Program-made: the position numbers and the translations under genes
NCBI RefSeq assembly: GCF_021654115.1
Contig: NZ_JAIWJF010000003.1
Span: 1 to 64,000 of the forward strand
Direction of reading: 5' to 3'
From: Furfurilactobacillus milii
Lineage (GTDB): Bacteria; Bacillota; Bacilli; Lactobacillales; Lactobacillaceae
DNA length: 64,000 bases
In this document: positions 8,061 through 17,959 of the stretch, piece after piece
Numbering within the stretch: the first letter of the stretch is position 1
Layout: each line of letters starts with the position of its first letter
The notes under the pieces: model-generated
Database searches by the model: none
What the model was told of the DNA's origin: nothing
Seen by the model: the letters and a program-made list of their open reading frames with translations, nothing else

Positions 8061-10685
8061 ATGGCCGAGTCAATGTCGCTATTTGACGACAACACCAGTT
8101 TTAAACCCAATTATGTCGTGGGTAAGGTCGCCGCCATTTTTTTTAGTAGTTCTGATTCTTTTTATAAGGTTCTGTTGGTCCACGTAGATCAAACGGACTT
8201 GGACTGGATTGAGGATGAAATTGTTGTCACCGGTTCATTTGGTGACGTGGCGGAAGAAGGCACCTACCGTTTCATCGGCAAGGTTGTGGATCATCCCAAA
8301 TATGGTAAACAGTTTAATGCCAGTAATTATGAAAATGAGACGCCGACTTCTAAAACGGGCTTGGTCAAATATCTATCTGGTGATCAATTTCCCGGTCTGG
8401 GGAAAAAAACAGCAGAGCGAATCGTTGAAACCCTTGGTACCGGCGTAATCGACAAGGTTGTCAAAAATCCAGATGTCTTAAAGCCCATCGGTTTAAAAAA
8501 ATCTGTCGCTGATCACCTGATTGAAGTTTTGACCGAAAATCATGGTACGGAACAGATTATCATCGGTCTCAATGGTTTCGGCTTTGGTAGTCAGTTGGCC
8601 AGCACGATTTATGAAAAATACAAGCAGGACACGCTTCATGTTATTCAAGAAAATCCCTATCAATTGGTAGAAGATATCAACGGGGTGAGTTTCAAGCGAG
8701 CGGATCAAATCGCTGAACAATTAGGTTTTGACGCGGATGCACCAGGTCGATTACGGGCAGCATTGTTGGAAACAATCAGTGACATTTGTTTTGCTTCCGG
8801 AAATACGTTTGCTGAGTTAAAACCGTTGATTCACGATGCCACGGCGTTGTTAGAATCCGCGCGTAACGTGCAAATTTCACCAGATATGCTGGCCAATCAA
8901 TTAATTGCCATGGCGAAAGATCAGCTCATTGTCGGCAATGGCCAACAGGTCTACCTGAAGTCACTGTATGATACTGAATGGGATAGCGCTGAACACCTGA
9001 TGCGTTTGCAACAACAGCAGGAGCGGTTGTTACCTAAAGATGTTGATTTGGATCACGAGGTGCGCCTCGTCGAAAAGCAATTGGGAATCACGTACGACGA
9101 TGCTCAAAAAGACGCGTTAGTGGCCGCAATTTCCTCGCCGGTCTATTTACTCACGGGTGGTCCCGGAACGGGTAAGACGACGATTATTAACGGGATTGTT
9201 GCCTTGTTTGCACGGATTCACGAATTGTCACTGGATATCAATGAGTATGAGGATGGCACCTTTCCGATTTTATTGGCGGCGCCAACTGGTCGGGCGGCTA
9301 AACGGATGAGTGAAGTGACAGATTTGCCTGCCAGCACGATTCATCGATTGCTTGGCTTAACCGGGCGTGAAGATGAAGCCACTCAGTCTTCAGACAAAGA
9401 TCTAGAAGGCGGATTGCTCATTGTGGACGAAATGTCGATGGTGGACGCGTTTCTCTTTAGAACATTGATTCAGGCAGTGCCTAACCACATGCAGGTGATT
9501 TTGGTTGGGGATCAGGATCAATTGCCTTCTGTGGGTCCAGGACAGGTATTTGCTGACCTGTTGAAGTCAGACTGTCTACCCTCCACTGAGTTGACAACGA
9601 TCTATCGCCAAGACGACAGTTCTTCGATTATTCCTTTGGCACATGCTATCAAGCACGGCGAATTGCCGGCAGATTTTACGGTTAATCAAACCGATCGTAG
9701 CTTTTTCGCAGCACGACCATATCAAGTTGTGCCGCTAGTCAACCAGGTCGTCGCCCGTGCGAAGTCGCGTGGCTTTGCCAAAACGGATATTCAGGTACTC
9801 GCACCTATGTACCGGGGGGCTGCCGGTATCAATGCGTTAAACACAGCCCTTCAGGATACCTTGAATCCGAAAAAGAGTGCGCGGACGAAAGAAGTTGAGG
9901 CTCACAATGAGCATTTTCGGATCGGTGACAAGGTGTTGCACCTGGTTAACAGTCCGGAAAACAATGTCTTTAATGGCGACATGGGGGAGATCGTCGGGAT
10001 TGATTTAGCCACTGATAAGTCCAACGAGGACAAGGTTGACAAGCTAACCATTGCCTTTGATCAAACAGAGGTCACTTACGGACGCGCCCAGTTTGACCGG
10101 TTGACGCTGGCCTACTGTGTCTCCATTCATAAGGCGCAGGGGTCACAGTTCAAACTAGTGATTTTGCCCTTGGTCCCCCAGTTTCGCCGGATGCTACAAC
10201 GTAACCTGCTTTATACAGCGGTAACACGAGCACAACAATGGTTGATTCTGGTTGGCGATGAACAATCCTTTGCAGAAGCCGCTGCGAATAAATCTGCCAA
10301 CCGGCAAACAACACTGCAAGCCCGGTTGCGGCAGGTATTCAAACATGAGGGCGACGACACTGTCGAGTCGGAACAGACGGTATCAAGTTCAACCAGTGAG
10401 GACAGCGTTGCTGACGCTAGTGCAACAATGGTCGACTCAGAGTCACCAATCACTCATGAGACTGGTTCCAATTATGCAACGACATCTGAATCAGCTCAGC
10501 TATCCACGAAGGCAAAAGAAGTGTCTGCAAATGTGGAAAAGTCGTCTGCAACCACGCTTGACGAAGAAAGCGGTACACTAGGTGAGCCAAGGTTGACGAC
10601 GGCCTTAATCCTAAGTGGCAATATCGATCCATTGATTGGAATGGGCAAGTTGACGCCCCAGGATTTTGCGCCGGAAGAAGGTTAA
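8061..10685 (+). CDS. recD2: ATP-dependent DNA helicase RecD2
   Basis: 874 residues from the ATG at 8061; an upstream in-frame ATG at 8046 overlaps the GGAGGT ribosome site and is rejected. Order: OB-like N-terminus, helix-hairpin-helix region (GLGKKTAERIVETLG), Walker A GGPGTGKTT (residues ~365-373), Walker B VDEMSMVD, and the C-terminal UvrD-like SIHKAQGSQF and TAVTRA motifs. A 5'-3' helicase outside RecBCD, involved in replication-fork and recombination repair. The last ~110 residues are Ser/Thr/Glu-rich low complexity, longer than typical. Confidence 0.95.
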   Translation: MAESMSLFDDNTSFKPNYVVGKVAAIFFSSSDSFYKVLLVHVDQTDLDWIEDEIVVTGSFGDVAEEGTYRFIGKVVDHPKYGKQFNASNYENETPTSKTGLVKYLSGDQFPGLGKKTAERIVETLGTGVIDKVVKNPDVLKPIGLKKSVADHLIEVLTENHGTEQIIIGLNGFGFGSQLASTIYEKYKQDTLHVIQENPYQLVEDINGVSFKRADQIAEQLGFDADAPGRLRAALLETISDICFASGNTFAELKPLIHDATALLESARNVQISPDMLANQLIAMAKDQLIVGNGQQVYLKSLYDTEWDSAEHLMRLQQQQERLLPKDVDLDHEVRLVEKQLGITYDDAQKDALVAAISSPVYLLTGGPGTGKTTIINGIVALFARIHELSLDINEYEDGTFPILLAAPTGRAAKRMSEVTDLPASTIHRLLGLTGREDEATQSSDKDLEGGLLIVDEMSMVDAFLFRTLIQAVPNHMQVILVGDQDQLPSVGPGQVFADLLKSDCLPSTELTTIYRQDDSSSIIPLAHAIKHGELPADFTVNQTDRSFFAARPYQVVPLVNQVVARAKSRGFAKTDIQVLAPMYRGAAGINALNTALQDTLNPKKSARTKEVEAHNEHFRIGDKVLHLVNSPENNVFNGDMGEIVGIDLATDKSNEDKVDKLTIAFDQTEVTYGRAQFDRLTLAYCVSIHKAQGSQFKLVILPLVPQFRRMLQRNLLYTAVTRAQQWLILVGDEQSFAEAAANKSANRQTTLQARLRQVFKHEGDDTVESEQTVSSSTSEDSVADASATMVDSESPITHETGSNYATTSESAQLSTKAKEVSANVEKSSATTLDEESGTLGEPRLTTALILSGNIDPLIGMGKLTPQDFAPEEG

Positions 10686-10711
10686 CCTAAAGTTAGGGTA
10701 AGCGGGGGAGA

Positions 10712-11989
10712 ATGATGGCTTCATCAAACAGTGCTTCAAATGTGTCGACTAGTCTTGTAAATGCTGCGATTGAGAAACACTGGCAGCGGAATACAGGGCT
10801 GTTTTTAGCCGCTCAAAATTTTTTCTTATTCGGTTCTTCATCGGTCTTTTTTGCGATTTTATGGTACATTGCGCTCAAAACGTCATCTGGAACATGGATG
10901 ATGTTGGCCACACTGGCGCAAAGTTTGCCACAAATTTTAGTGTCACTATGGGCTGGTGTGTGGGCTGACCGGTCTAACCGCCGGAACCTGCTTATGTGGG
11001 CGACGGGGATGGTCACCGTTGTGACGCTAGGCATTGCACTGATGTTTTATTTTGGCTGGCGTGATTTATGGCTCTTGTTATTAATCGCCGCTGTTCGTTC
11101 GATGGGAACGGGAGTGGAGATGCCTGTTGGCAATGCGCTGTTACCGCAATTGACGCCGCGTAAACAGTTAACGCGTATGAATGGACTGAACCAGCTGATC
11201 AATGCGGTATTATTGCTTATCACACCGATTGTTTCTGGTTTGATTTTAGGAAAACTCGGGATTATCTTTATTTTTATCGTGGATGTGGTGACAGCCGGAG
11301 TTGGGTTGTTATTACTGGCACTAATCAAGGTTGATCCGATTGTGCTTGATCAACAAAAGGCAACGGCTGGTGCGGTTACATCGACGTTGAGTCAAATTGG
11401 CGGTGGCTTGAAATTCACCTTCAATCACAGTTTTATGCGTTGGTTTATGATCCTCATTGCATTAGCGTTTATCATGGTGGCGCCCAGTTCGCAGTTATCA
11501 ACATTATTTGTGAAACAAACATTTGGTAGCCGGGTAATGTTATTGACGCTTAACGAGTTGCTGTGGACGGCAGGCGCCACCATTGGCGGCATTTGGATCA
11601 GTAGCCATCAACAAATTAATCATAAAGTGCCTGTTATTGCAGTGGCACTGGCCGTTAGTGGGGTAGCGTTCTTTGCGATGGGCATTCCAGAACCGTTTGC
11701 GGTCTATCTGTTCTTCATGTTCATCAGCGGCATTGCGATGCCAATTATTCAGGCGACGAGCAATATCTTGATTCAAGAAACTGTGCCATCAAACATGATG
11801 GGCCGCGTCTTTTCCATCTTTCAGATTGTTTCGACTGGGATTTATCCGATTGCAATGTTGTTCTTTGGTCCATTAGCAGATGTGGTGGCAATCAAGTGGT
11901 TGTTTATGGTTACAGGCATCTTGCTGGTTGGGATTGCTTGGTGGTTTAACCACACTTTAGCTAGCCGTGAGCAGGCGCCAATCAAGTAA
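10712..11989 (+). CDS. MFS transporter, drug/metabolite exporter type
   Basis: 425 residues with twelve hydrophobic segments and the MFS motif A-like loop GVWADRSNRRN after TM2 (residues ~80-90). Resembles the MFS_3/EntS-type efflux group. Two consecutive ATG codons (10712 and 10715); the GGGGGAG site favours the second slightly. Substrate cannot be read from sequence. Follows recD2 by 26 bp, possibly read-through. Confidence 0.85.
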   Translation: MMASSNSASNVSTSLVNAAIEKHWQRNTGLFLAAQNFFLFGSSSVFFAILWYIALKTSSGTWMMLATLAQSLPQILVSLWAGVWADRSNRRNLLMWATGMVTVVTLGIALMFYFGWRDLWLLLLIAAVRSMGTGVEMPVGNALLPQLTPRKQLTRMNGLNQLINAVLLLITPIVSGLILGKLGIIFIFIVDVVTAGVGLLLLALIKVDPIVLDQQKATAGAVTSTLSQIGGGLKFTFNHSFMRWFMILIALAFIMVAPSSQLSTLFVKQTFGSRVMLLTLNELLWTAGATIGGIWISSHQQINHKVPVIAVALAVSGVAFFAMGIPEPFAVYLFFMFISGIAMPIIQATSNILIQETVPSNMMGRVFSIFQIVSTGIYPIAMLFFGPLADVVAIKWLFMVTGILLVGIAWWFNHTLASREQAPIK

Positions 11990-12116
11990 AAGATTGTGGC
12001 AGTGCTGGCGGTGTGATAAATGTTCGCAAGTTAACCGGTTTTAACTGGGTTTTCCTTGTCATTCGCGGGCTTACTTGCGATAATAGGACTATTGAAAAGA
12101 ATTTGTGGAGGCAGTC

Positions 12117-13103
12117 ATGAGTGAAGAAAAGTCTAACGGCAACATTAAGTTGTTTTCACTGAACACCAATCGGCCGTTGGCAGAAAAAATCGCAGCGTCT
12201 ATTAATATTCCGCTGAGTCCAACTACCATCAGTACGTTTGCTGATGGTGAAATTGCGATTACCATTGATGAAAGTGTTCGTGGGGATGAAGTTTATGTCA
12301 TCCAATCGATTAGTGATCCCGTGAACAGTTCGTTCATGCAAGTGATGATTATGGTTGATGCGTTGCGGCGTGCTAGTGCTGGTGAAATCAATGTGGTGCT
12401 GCCTTACTATGGGTATGCACGGGCAGATCGTAAAGCACGTCCCCGTGAACCAATTACAGCCAAGTTAGTGGCCAACTTTCTTCAAATTGACGGTGTCGAC
12501 CGTGTGTTGACGTTAGATTTGCATGCCGATCAAGTTCAGGGGTTCTTCAACATTCCTGTCGATCATTTGCTGGGTGCACCGTTATTGGCTAAGTACTTTT
12601 ACACCAACGACTTACTGGATAACATTGTTGTGGTTGCCCCTGATCACGCTGGTGTTTCACGGGCCCGTAACTTTGCCGAATTATTAAAGGCGCCGATCGC
12701 AATCATTGATAACCGTTCAGAGGATGAATTTGATCCGGAACCAGACTCAGTGATTGGTGACGTAAAGGGTAAAACTGCTGTTATTATTGACGACATGATT
12801 GATACAGCGGACCGCATGACGGTCTCGGCAGATATTCTTAAATCCAGTGGGGCTAAGGATGTGTATGCGGTGGCGACTCACGCTGTCTTTTCTGGTCGTG
12901 CAGCTGAATCGTTGGAACAATCAAAGTTAACTAAAGTGATTGTCACGGATTCGATTGCAGTACCCGCTGAAAAGCAGTTTGATAAGTTGGCCGTCATTTC
13001 GGTAGCTGATTTAATTGGCGAAGCGATTTTACGGATTCACAACAATCAGCCGGTCGATGAATTGTTTATTAGCAAACAAAATCCGGACGTTAAATTAAGA
13101 TAG
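12117..13103 (+). CDS. prs: Ribose-phosphate pyrophosphokinase (divergent paralogue)
   Basis: 328 residues from ATG 12117; a GTG at 12105 overlaps the TGGAGG site and is rejected. Makes PRPP from ribose-5-phosphate and ATP. Kept: FADGEI, YYGYARADRKARPREPI, DLHADQVQGFF, PDHAGVSRAR. Altered: the PRPP-binding loop reads DDMIDTADRMT, where class I enzymes have DTAGT. This and lower overall conservation (SISDPVNSSFMQ) suggest a second Prs paralogue such as many lactobacilli carry, with possibly changed regulation or activity. Confidence 0.9.
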   Translation: MSEEKSNGNIKLFSLNTNRPLAEKIAASINIPLSPTTISTFADGEIAITIDESVRGDEVYVIQSISDPVNSSFMQVMIMVDALRRASAGEINVVLPYYGYARADRKARPREPITAKLVANFLQIDGVDRVLTLDLHADQVQGFFNIPVDHLLGAPLLAKYFYTNDLLDNIVVVAPDHAGVSRARNFAELLKAPIAIIDNRSEDEFDPEPDSVIGDVKGKTAVIIDDMIDTADRMTVSADILKSSGAKDVYAVATHAVFSGRAAESLEQSKLTKVIVTDSIAVPAEKQFDKLAVISVADLIGEAILRIHNNQPVDELFISKQNPDVKLR

Positions 13104-13131
13104 ACCAATTGATGTTTTTTAAAACAAAGTC

Positions 13132-13171
13132 AAAAAATCGTGGTATTCAAACAGAATCCACGATTTTTTTG
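13132..13171 (+). terminator. Rho-independent terminator after prs
   Basis: AAAAAATCGTGG pairs with CCACGATTTTTTT across a 13-nt loop. Confidence 0.9.
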
Positions 13172-13370
13172 TATCTACAAAAGAGAGATAATCACATACA
13201 TTCTAAACACGGGTTATGTCTCAATTTAACAAACAAATTCTTACTTTAACTTATATACCATTAACAAAAAGCGGCGCCAACCCCGCGCCGCAAGCAAGAC
13301 AAGTTCGTTTTTGCCTGCATTTTACGTTAAAATAAGGCCTGTAAGCATAGATTGAGAGGAGTTAATTGAT

Positions 13371-14360
13371 ATGTATCAAGCAAACGAAGAGCGGTACGCA
13401 AACATGCCCGTTCGCCGAGTTGCTGACACTGGCTTTATGTTGCCAGCGGTCAGTTTTGGCCTGTGGCGGAATCTAGGAGACGAACAACCTTATGCAAATA
13501 GTCGTGAGGTAATGTTGAAGGCGTTTGACAACGGTATTTTCAGTTTCGATAACGCGTCAAATTACGGTCCTAGCAACGGGAGTGCCGAAGAGACGTTCGG
13601 CAAAGTTTACGAACAGGACCTGAAGCCATATCGTAATGAATTGGTCATAACGACAAAGGCTGGCTTTCATATGTGGCCTGGACCATACGGCGAGTTTTCA
13701 TCGCGTAAAACATTGATGAATGCACTGGAGTTATCGTTAACCCGGATGCATTTGGATTATGTCGATGTCTTTTATATGCACCGTTTCGACCCACACACCT
13801 CGCTCGAAGAACAAGTTGAAACATTGGACCTGATGGTTAAGCAGGGTAAAGCTTTATACGTTGGTGTGTCAAACTTCACTGCAGATCAAACAGCAGCGAT
13901 CACTAAGTTGTTCAAGGAACACCACACGCCATTTGTTGTTAACCAAAGCAGCTACAACATGATTAATCGTGCTGTGGAAGACGATGGTTTGCTAAACGTA
14001 CTAAAGGAAAACAAACTAGGATTAGTGGCATACGGCCCACTGGCAGAAGGTCTGCTAACGGATCGCTATCTACAAGGTATCCCCGAAGATATGCCAATTC
14101 ACTGGAGCAATAAGCTTTCTTTGAAACAAGGTACTGATAAAGTGGTTAGCAAGTTAAACGATCTGAATAGTTTGGCGTCTGACCGTGGACAAACTTTGGC
14201 ACAGATGGCCTTGGCCTGGTTATTACATGATGACGTGGTGACAAGTGTTGTCATTGGTGCCTCACATGTTGACCACTTGTTGGGCAACATCAAGGCGGTT
14301 AACAACCTGACCTTCACAACAGATGAACTTGAACGAATTGAAAGCATTTTAAACCGTTAA
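13371..14360 (+). CDS. Aldo/keto reductase (YghZ-like)
   Basis: 329-residue NADPH-dependent aldo/keto reductase. Motifs: FDNASNYGPSNGSAEETFG (catalytic Asp and Tyr), ITTKAGF (Lys), DVFYMHRFDP (His), YVGVSNF, and the C-terminal cofactor loop VVIGASHVDHL. The GP-rich loop after the Tyr is typical of the YghZ/L-glyceraldehyde 3-phosphate reductase group. Good GAGAGGAG ribosome site. Monocistronic; likely aldehyde detoxification, exact substrate unknown. Confidence 0.9.
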   Translation: MYQANEERYANMPVRRVADTGFMLPAVSFGLWRNLGDEQPYANSREVMLKAFDNGIFSFDNASNYGPSNGSAEETFGKVYEQDLKPYRNELVITTKAGFHMWPGPYGEFSSRKTLMNALELSLTRMHLDYVDVFYMHRFDPHTSLEEQVETLDLMVKQGKALYVGVSNFTADQTAAITKLFKEHHTPFVVNQSSYNMINRAVEDDGLLNVLKENKLGLVAYGPLAEGLLTDRYLQGIPEDMPIHWSNKLSLKQGTDKVVSKLNDLNSLASDRGQTLAQMALAWLLHDDVVTSVVIGASHVDHLLGNIKAVNNLTFTTDELERIESILNR

Positions 14361-14504
14361 AGGGATTTGACGTGCACTCACCGGGTAATATAAAAATAAT
14401 TATGAGAACGGCGTGGCGAATCTCATTATTTTCTTACAATAATCGTTGACAAGCGATTTTTTGTGCGGTAATCTAATAACAATTTCACATGACCGAAAAA
14501 CAAT
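14361..14504. other. Intergenic region between aldo/keto reductase and T-box
   Basis: Contains the imperfect inverted repeat around ATAATTATGAGAAC..TCTCATTATT (14392-14433), which may terminate the reductase transcript, followed by a promoter-like TTGACA (TTGACAAG, ~14448) and TAATCT ahead of the T-box leader. Confidence 0.5.
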
Positions 14505-14792
14505 TTGAACAGGAAAGTAGTTTTAACGAAACTGTACAGAAAGCCTGCGTTTGCTGAGAGCGGGTGAGTCAAGTTAGGATGAAAATGGCCTGCGATTGGT
14601 ATCGTCGAACCGGCAACTATTGTTGGTAAGGTGATAATGACTTGGCGCCCATTACCGCGCACACCGCTACTTAGGAATTCTAGACCCTTTCTAGGTGTCG
14701 GTTGATGAGGAACTGAATGTAAATTCAGTTCGAACTAGAATGGTAACGCGATAAGCTCGCTTCTAATTTTTATTAGAGGCGGGCTTTTTTCG
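14505..14792 (+). promoter_or_regulatory. T-box leader, probably tRNA-Met specific
   Basis: Leader of metQ with T-box architecture: a long stem I region from ~14505, a stem III hairpin (CTAGA..TCTAG ~14680-14695), the T-box-like antiterminator sequence GAATGGTAACGCG (14737-14750), and an overlapping terminator. TGGT would pair with the ACCA end of an A-discriminator tRNA such as tRNA-Met. ATG triplets at 14579 and 14585 in the specifier region fit Met. Read-through occurs when uncharged tRNA-Met binds. The T-box deviates from the common GGTGGNACCGCG. Confidence 0.85.
14754..14791 (+). terminator. Attenuation terminator of the T-box
   Basis: GCTCGCTTCTAAT pairs with ATTAGAGGCGGGC, followed by TTTTTT. 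Its 5' arm abuts the antiterminator, as expected for alternative folding. Confidence 0.92.
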
Positions 14793-14896
14793 TTGCTGGA
14801 GTTCAGCTTTGTCAGTGAACGGTTATGTGAAGTCGGCAAATTAAAAATGAGTCGATATTAATGACATCTAAATGGATGAAAAAGGGGTAAATTAAC

Positions 14897-15727
14897 ATGA
14901 ATAAAAGAATTCGTCGTATTTTGTTAGGGACTGCATCTGTACTTGCGTTAGGTTTGGTATTAGCGGGTTGTGGCAAGTCTAGCTCGGCTAAGACGACAAC
15001 AGTTAAAGTTGGTATTGTCGGCACCGACGATGAAAAGATCTGGAAGCCAATTGCTCAGGATGTTAAGAAGAAGGGCATTAACTTAAAAATCGTGACCTTC
15101 ACTGATTACACTCAACCAAACCAAGCGTTGAATGATAAGCAGATCGACCTAAACGCCTTTCAGCATTATTACTTCCTAGACCAGTGGAACAAGGCGCACA
15201 AAGCAGATTTGACACCGGTTGGTAAAACAGCTGTTGCACCACTTGGATTATTCTCAAAAAAGCTTAAGAAGGTTTCTGAATTTAAGAAGGGTGATCAGAT
15301 TGTGATCCCTAACGATGCAACTAATGAGGGGCGTGCCTTAAATCTATTGAAGAACGCAGGCTTGATTAAATTGGACAATGCTAAATTGCCAACACCTAAG
15401 AATGTTACGTCAAATCCAAAACATTTGAAGATTACGGCGGTGGCTGCTGACCAAACACCACGTTCGCTCGACTCTGCCACGGCCGCAGTTGTCAACAATA
15501 CTTACGCTGTTGACGCTAAGTTGAACATCAAGCACGCCGTTTACGCAGAAAAAATCGATAAGAATGTTAAACCTTACATCAACATTATCGTGTCCCGTAA
15601 GGCTGACAAGAACAAGAAAGCCGTCAAAGAAATTGTTAAGGCTTACCAAACCAAGAAGATTGCTGACATCATCAACAAAGACTTCAAAGGTACTGAAAAG
15701 CCAGCATGGAATTTGGACATTAAATAA
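14897..15727 (+). CDS. metQ: Methionine ABC transporter, substrate-binding lipoprotein
   Basis: 276 residues of the NlpA/MetQ family. Signal peptide with lipobox LAGC (Cys at residue ~25), then the periplasmic-binding fold (VGIVGTDDEKIWKPI, NAFQHYYFLDQWN). It is lipid-anchored on the outer face of the membrane and delivers methionine to MetNI. First gene of metQ-metN-metI behind the Met T-box, so transcription should rise on methionine limitation. Confidence 0.95.
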   Translation: MNKRIRRILLGTASVLALGLVLAGCGKSSSAKTTTVKVGIVGTDDEKIWKPIAQDVKKKGINLKIVTFTDYTQPNQALNDKQIDLNAFQHYYFLDQWNKAHKADLTPVGKTAVAPLGLFSKKLKKVSEFKKGDQIVIPNDATNEGRALNLLKNAGLIKLDNAKLPTPKNVTSNPKHLKITAVAADQTPRSLDSATAAVVNNTYAVDAKLNIKHAVYAEKIDKNVKPYINIIVSRKADKNKKAVKEIVKAYQTKKIADIINKDFKGTEKPAWNLDIK

Positions 15728-15839
15728 TTTCCTTTGTATTATTTAGACAAACATGAACTGGTTTCGCGGTTCACGTTTGCATACATAGAACATTTTTAGT
15801 TAACCGCATTGAATTCGAATTAGGAAAGGAACAACCATT

Positions 15840-16958
15840 ATGGCAGCAAACGCACCGATTATTGATTTAAAGGGCATTGATGTAACGTTTAAAGAGGCTG
15901 ACCGCACTGTGCGGGCCGTTAAAAATGTTGATCTGGAAGTCGCTAAGGGTGACATTTACGGTATCGTTGGCTACTCTGGCGCGGGTAAAAGTACACTCGT
16001 GCGGGTGATTAACCAGTTGCAACGACAAACTTCCGGTAAGGTGACCGTAAGTGGTCAGAATATGGGTGCCTTAAAGGGAAAGGCGCTGCGCCAAGCACGA
16101 ACTAAGATTGGCATGATCTTCCAGCACTTCAACTTAATGAATGAGCGGACCATCGGTGACAACGTCATGTTTCCGTTATTGTTGGGTTCAAAACTGAGTC
16201 GGCATGACAAGCAGGCCAAGGTAGATGAACTCTTGGACTTAGTTGGCCTATCTGAAAAGAAAAATGATTATCCGGCCCAGTTATCTGGTGGTCAAAAACA
16301 GCGGGTGGCAATCGCCCGGGCATTGGCAAATGATCCGGAAATTTTGATCTCTGACGAAGCGACGTCGGCGCTAGACCCTAAAACGACATCGTCAATTCTT
16401 GATTTGTTGAAAAACTTGAATGAAAAGTTAGGATTGACGGTTGTGTTGATTACCCACGAAATGCAGGCAGTTAAATCCATTTGTAACAAGGTGGCCGTTA
16501 TGCAGAGTGGAGAAATCGTTGAACGAGGCGACTTGCTGACGATCTTCTCCAAACCAACTCAGCAATTGACGAGAGAATTTATCGAAACGTCTTCTCAGAT
16601 TGATGCTGCCTTGGCAAACGTTGTTGCCCAGCCAAGTATCCAGCACTTGCAAGCAAACGAGCGGCTGGTCGTACTGTCCTATGCGGGTGCATCGACTGAT
16701 GATCCCCTAATTGCACAACTGTATGAGCAATTTAAAGTTACGCCAAATATTTTGTTTGGGAACGTCGAGATTCTTCAAAATACACCAGTTGGTAATTTAG
16801 GATTGGTGTTAAGTGGTGCAGGCGATGCGGTTGATAAGGCATTGGCTTACGTGAAGGAACAGGGCGTGAGCGTTCGGCAAATCAATGTCGCAGAATATCA
16901 GGCAGAACTCGCACGCAAGGCTGCTGAAGCAGACACTAACGCCGAAGGGGAGGCATAA
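15840..16958 (+). CDS. metN: Methionine ABC transporter, ATP-binding protein
   Basis: 372 residues. Walker [10 protein letters not shown] (~44-52), signature LSGGQKQR, Walker [14 protein letters not shown]-loop ITHE. The C-terminal ~100 residues form the NIL domain that lets MetN bind methionine and shut off transport (trans-inhibition); the last ~15 residues are Ala/Glu-rich. Second gene of the metQNI operon; stop is 2 nt before metI start. Confidence 0.95.
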   Translation: MAANAPIIDLKGIDVTFKEADRTVRAVKNVDLEVAKGDIYGIVGYSGAGKSTLVRVINQLQRQTSGKVTVSGQNMGALKGKALRQARTKIGMIFQHFNLMNERTIGDNVMFPLLLGSKLSRHDKQAKVDELLDLVGLSEKKNDYPAQLSGGQKQRVAIARALANDPEILISDEATSALDPKTTSSILDLLKNLNEKLGLTVVLITHEMQAVKSICNKVAVMQSGEIVERGDLLTIFSKPTQQLTREFIETSSQIDAALANVVAQPSIQHLQANERLVVLSYAGASTDDPLIAQLYEQFKVTPNILFGNVEILQNTPVGNLGLVLSGAGDAVDKALAYVKEQGVSVRQINVAEYQAELARKAAEADTNAEGEA

Positions 16959-16960
16959 GC

Positions 16961-17659
16961 ATGACAACTATTTTAGCAATGGATTTTTGGACATCCATTA
17001 TGCCAAACGTTGTGGCTAATAAGGATGTCTTCATCCAATCAACGTGGGAAACAATTTACATGACGCTGGTCTCCGGAATAATTGCCGGCATTCTTGGAAT
17101 TATTATCGGTATTGCGTTAGTAGTTACAGCACCAGGTGGCATTCTGGCAAACCGGACGACATACTGGATTTTGGATAAACTGGTAAATATCTTCCGGTCC
17201 ATTCCCTTTATCATCTTATTAGCCGTTATCGCGCCATTCACGCGGTTGCTCGTGGGTACCTCAATTGGTACTACTGCAGCTTTAGTGCCTTTGACAATTG
17301 GTACCGCACCATTTTATGCACGTCAGGTTCAAAATGCGTTAGTGGATGTTGATCGTGGCATTATTGAAGCTGCGGAAGCAGTCGGTGCTTCACCAATGCA
17401 AATTATTTTTCGTGTTTATTTACGTGAAGCGCTGCCTGATTTAATTCGGACATCGGTTGTCACCGTTATTAGTTTGATCGGACTTACTGCAATGGCTGGT
17501 GCCATTGGCGGTGGTGGTCTTGGGAATACTGCGATTAGTATCGGGTATGACCGTTTTGAAAATGACATCACCATCATGGCGATGATTATTATCTTAGCCA
17601 TCGTGTTTATCATCCAAATCTTAGGTGATTTGTGGGCCCGTAAAACTGACCACCGTTAA
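16961..17659 (+). CDS. metI: Methionine ABC transporter, permease
   Basis: 232 residues with five to six membrane helices and the EAA loop (EAAEAVGASPMQIIFRVYL..LP) that docks on MetN. Ends the metQNI operon. A terminator-like hairpin follows at 17765-17803. Confidence 0.95.
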   Translation: MTTILAMDFWTSIMPNVVANKDVFIQSTWETIYMTLVSGIIAGILGIIIGIALVVTAPGGILANRTTYWILDKLVNIFRSIPFIILLAVIAPFTRLLVGTSIGTTAALVPLTIGTAPFYARQVQNALVDVDRGIIEAAEAVGASPMQIIFRVYLREALPDLIRTSVVTVISLIGLTAMAGAIGGGGLGNTAISIGYDRFENDITIMAMIIILAIVFIIQILGDLWARKTDHR

Positions 17660-17764
17660 TTTAAATTTTACGAACAGATGGCAGTGATTTCGTTACGACC
17701 TTGGGCGAACAATGCGAAATGGCATCGTCATTTAAAGTCTTGAGCGCGATCCTTGTCTTGAAAG

Positions 17765-17804
17765 CATTCTATTTTCCCAGTTTGGGGATAGGATGTTTTT
17801 TTGT
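17765..17804 (+). terminator. Terminator downstream of metI
   Basis: ATTCTATTTTCCC can pair with GGGGATAGGAT, followed by seven T residues. The 100 bp between metI and this hairpin shows no gene. Confidence 0.75.
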
Positions 17805-17959
17805 TTATCCTTCTTCGCAAAATGATACGGATATGACATTAACTAATTTTTGTTGATGAATGGGGCGCAACTGTTGGTCGGTCATGATGCGAGTGTTAGA
17901 CTGAACACAGATAGCGTAATGAACGTGAATCGAAATTTTGTAAAGATAGGGATGATGAC

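Noticed and set aside
13268-13290. GCGGCGC/GCGCCGC hairpin that looks like a minus-strand terminator between prs and the aldo/keto reductase
   Set aside because: No minus-strand gene lies to its right; without expression data it cannot be called more than a GC-rich hairpin.
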